Shown: positions 6,687-8,356 of the stretch, piece after piece
Numbering within the stretch: position 1 is the first letter of the stretch
Layout: every line of letters begins with the position of its first letter
Notes under the pieces: generated by a model
Seen by the model: the letters and a program-made list of their open reading frames with translations, nothing else
What the model was told of the DNA's origin: nothing
Databases searched by the model: none
Assembly: GCA_034111105.1 (NCBI GenBank)
Contig: JAWUXY010000073.1
Span: 1 to 8,356 of the forward strand
DNA length: 8,356 bases
From: Bermanella sp034111105
GTDB lineage: Bacteria > Pseudomonadota > Gammaproteobacteria > Pseudomonadales > Oceanobacteraceae
Reading direction: 5' to 3'
Made by a program: the position numbers and the translations under genes

Positions 6687-8174
6687 ATGTAACTGCTTAG
6701 AAAGGTAAGATGCATAGTTGTCTGTCATGCCGCTAATAAAATCCAGTACTTTTAAATATGCAATGTAATGGTCATCATTATCTGAAATCTCTGTGTGATG
6801 AGACATTAGGCTCAAAACCTGTTTGCTTCGAGTAGTAATCTTACTCCTACCGTTTGAGACTAGGTCATCAGCCGCCATAAAAAATGACTCAAGTAAAACC
6901 CCGATAGCAGTGTTAAAGCCCACTTCATACTGAGTTTTTATTCTATCTTCAAATATTTTTTCTTTAGCAATTTGCTTAAATTCTCTCAATATTGTTTTTA
7001 AAATAGGATTATCAGAACTATCAATTAAATCTTTTTCTAATGAGCCTTTCATTATCTCTTCATAATTTTCTAAAAAAGAAATAGCGATTTGATTTGTTAA
7101 TAGGTTCATTAAAGGGGAGCGATATTTGGCCATGGATCGCCTTACAGATAAGCCTTTAGAGTTTTTTAGTACTTCAATGGCTTGATTTAATCTATCTTTG
7201 GCGCATGAATTGAGTTTGTTTTCTTTTTTCTTGTTTTTTATCTCTTTTTTCATTTCTTTTTTTATTTTTCGAAGTAAATTTATAATATCGTCAACACTTA
7301 GGATGTTCATTTCCATGGCATCTTCTACGTCAATTATGGCATAACAAATATCATCGGCAGCTTCCATTAAATATGAAAGAGGATGTCTGGGGTGAAGTTG
7401 ATTGTCTAATTCATTAAGACCTAAAGCTTTATTGATAGATGTGATTTTCTTGATCTCGGATTGAAGATAATTGTATTTGTGTTTCTTGTTGGTGGATTCT
7501 GTTGATGTGCGAGGGTATTTGATCATCGCGCCTATTGTTGCAACGGTTAAGTTTAAGCCAGTATTTTCATGAAAGCCTTCTGATTCTATAATCAGTCTCA
7601 ACCCCTGTGCATTACCTTCAAAATAGCGAATGTCATTTTTCTTATCTTCTTGGTAGATTTTTTCTATAAAGTGTTCATGGGTTTTCATCCACTCTCTAAT
7701 AGCCTCTTCACCGGCATGCCCGAATGGAGGATTACCTATGTCGTGTGCATAGCCGGCAGCTTGGACAATTAATGCAAAATCACTTCGGTTTATATTTTTT
7801 GTTATGGTGACAAACCCGTTTTTAATCGGATCACATTTACTAGAATCGTTTTTAATGTTTTTAGTAAAACGATGCATTGCTTGTTTATTCTTTTCTTCAC
7901 CTGCGAGATACTCCATATAATCCCATACGCAGCAAGCTAAGCTATTGCCGAAAACAGAAACTTCTTGGCTATGCGTCAATCGTGTATGGATATGATCGTT
8001 TTTTGCTAAGGGGTGTACCTGAGTTTTACGCCCCAGTCGACGAAAAGAATCTGTAAATATAATCCGGCTACAATCCCTTTCGAAGGGGGATCTAGGTTCA
8101 TGAATTGTATTTTGAGATTCAGGTTCTAATCGTTTAGAGGACAATAATTTAGACCAATCCAGGTACTCCGACAT
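6669..8174 (-). CDS. dgt: Deoxyguanosinetriphosphate triphosphohydrolase (dGTPase, HD superfamily)
   Basis: Dgt hydrolyses dGTP to deoxyguanosine and tripolyphosphate in the cytoplasm, controlling dNTP pools. The 501 residues are close to E. coli Dgt (505). The HD metal site is complete: H68 in RLTHSQEV, H144-D145 in AHDIGNPPFGH, and D274 or D275 in LMEAADDICYA. H153 and E156 match the catalytic His and Glu of E. coli Dgt. Further family signatures are FRRLGRKTQVHPL (44-56), YFEGNAQGLRLI (184-195) and DFISGMTDNYASYL (478-491) near the C-terminus. H68 to H144 is 76 residues against 48 in E. coli, so an extra segment (about 90-130) is inserted, and residues 303-320 carry 10 lysines. The gene is much more AT-rich than purL, which hints at transfer. 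The only in-frame ATG before an upstream stop is at 8174, but no good Shine-Dalgarno precedes it. It converges on purL and shares its terminator. Housekeeping and phage-defence roles are both possible. Confidence 0.94.
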   Translation of the reverse strand: MSEYLDWSKLLSSKRLEPESQNTIHEPRSPFERDCSRIIFTDSFRRLGRKTQVHPLAKNDHIHTRLTHSQEVSVFGNSLACCVWDYMEYLAGEEKNKQAMHRFTKNIKNDSSKCDPIKNGFVTITKNINRSDFALIVQAAGYAHDIGNPPFGHAGEEAIREWMKTHEHFIEKIYQEDKKNDIRYFEGNAQGLRLIIESEGFHENTGLNLTVATIGAMIKYPRTSTESTNKKHKYNYLQSEIKKITSINKALGLNELDNQLHPRHPLSYLMEAADDICYAIIDVEDAMEMNILSVDDIINLLRKIKKEMKKEIKNKKKENKLNSCAKDRLNQAIEVLKNSKGLSVRRSMAKYRSPLMNLLTNQIAISFLENYEEIMKGSLEKDLIDSSDNPILKTILREFKQIAKEKIFEDRIKTQYEVGFNTAIGVLLESFFMAADDLVSNGRSKITTRSKQVLSLMSHHTEISDNDDHYIAYLKVLDFISGMTDNYASYLSKQLHGVFNA

Positions 8175-8356
8175 AGTAGTACTGCCATTTAAGGGGAAGA
8201 TTTAACTATTGTTGAAATATGATAATAGTGAAATAACGGTTTCCTATATGAACTTATCTCTTTAAGCCAGCTTAAGTGCTGTAACTATAGATTTGTTGGT
8301 TGTTGTCGTCATTTTTGGGGTGAGGGGAGCCGGTGGTACTCTGGAAAGCTAAATTA
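8175..8356 (-). promoter_or_regulatory. Upstream region of dgt, promoter not clearly resolved
   Basis: These bases must hold the dgt promoter unless dgt is co-transcribed with a gene beyond the right edge. The best box pair I see on the - strand is TTCATA (complement of 8247-8252) and TATTAT (complement of 8222-8227). Their 19-base spacing is longer than ideal, so the call is weak. No Shine-Dalgarno is evident in the 20 bases before the dgt ATG. A 14-bp dyad lies further upstream at 8262-8275. No gene can be supported in this stretch on either strand. Confidence 0.25.
8262..8275. repeat. Dyad TTAAGC-CA-GCTTAA upstream of dgt
   Basis: TTAAGC (8262-8267) and GCTTAA (8270-8275) are exact reverse complements separated by two bases, about 90 bases before the dgt start codon and just upstream of the tentative -35 box. 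The geometry suits a helix-turn-helix dimer. The arms are only 6 bp and AT-biased, so chance cannot be excluded. Confidence 0.35.

Noticed and set aside
8322..8356. Start of a + strand gene after GAGGGGAG at 8322-8329
   Set aside because: The nearest GTG at 8333 is only 3 bases from the purine run, and only eight codons remain before the window ends.

Overview
The window reads as chromosomal DNA from a gammaproteobacterium. The best guess is a marine, moderate-GC lineage of the Oceanospirillales/Alteromonadales type. The basis is the close match of PurL, MltF and TadA to enteric homologues recalled from memory, plus the neighbour order tadA, mltF, purL, which is also found in Escherichia coli. 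I cannot name the genus from sequence alone.

Layout from left to right: (1) The 3' part of tadA (tRNA adenosine deaminase, + strand) is cut by the left window edge and lacks about 14 N-terminal residues. (2) An AT-rich gap (460-845) has short repeats but no convincing gene. (3) mltF (membrane-bound lytic transglycosylase F, - strand) converges on tadA and ends at its own intrinsic terminator. (4) A 323-bp divergent promoter region holds a clear dyad symmetry and possible leader RNA stems. (5) purL (FGAM synthase, + strand) is full length at 1292 residues. (6) A strong hairpin flanked by A and T tracts serves as a bidirectional terminator between purL and the converging gene. (7) dgt, an HD-domain dGTP triphosphohydrolase (- strand, 501 residues), is far more AT-rich than purL. 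(8) The last 182 bases hold the dgt upstream region, with a dyad and a tiny ORF of uncertain meaning.

The four genes do not form an operon. tadA (decoding), mltF (cell-wall turnover) and purL (de novo purine synthesis) are housekeeping genes kept together as a neighbourhood. dgt breaks dGTP down to deoxyguanosine and tripolyphosphate, so PurL and Dgt both act on purine nucleotides, but they face each other and there is no sign of shared control. The AT-rich, lysine-rich dgt looks like an accessory gene beside a core block. dGTPases of this type are known as housekeeping enzymes and, in some bacteria, as antiphage nucleotide-depletion effectors. That is the most interesting lead here, but it is unproven. 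I saw no CRISPR array, tRNA, rRNA, insertion sequence or clearly new multi-gene system.
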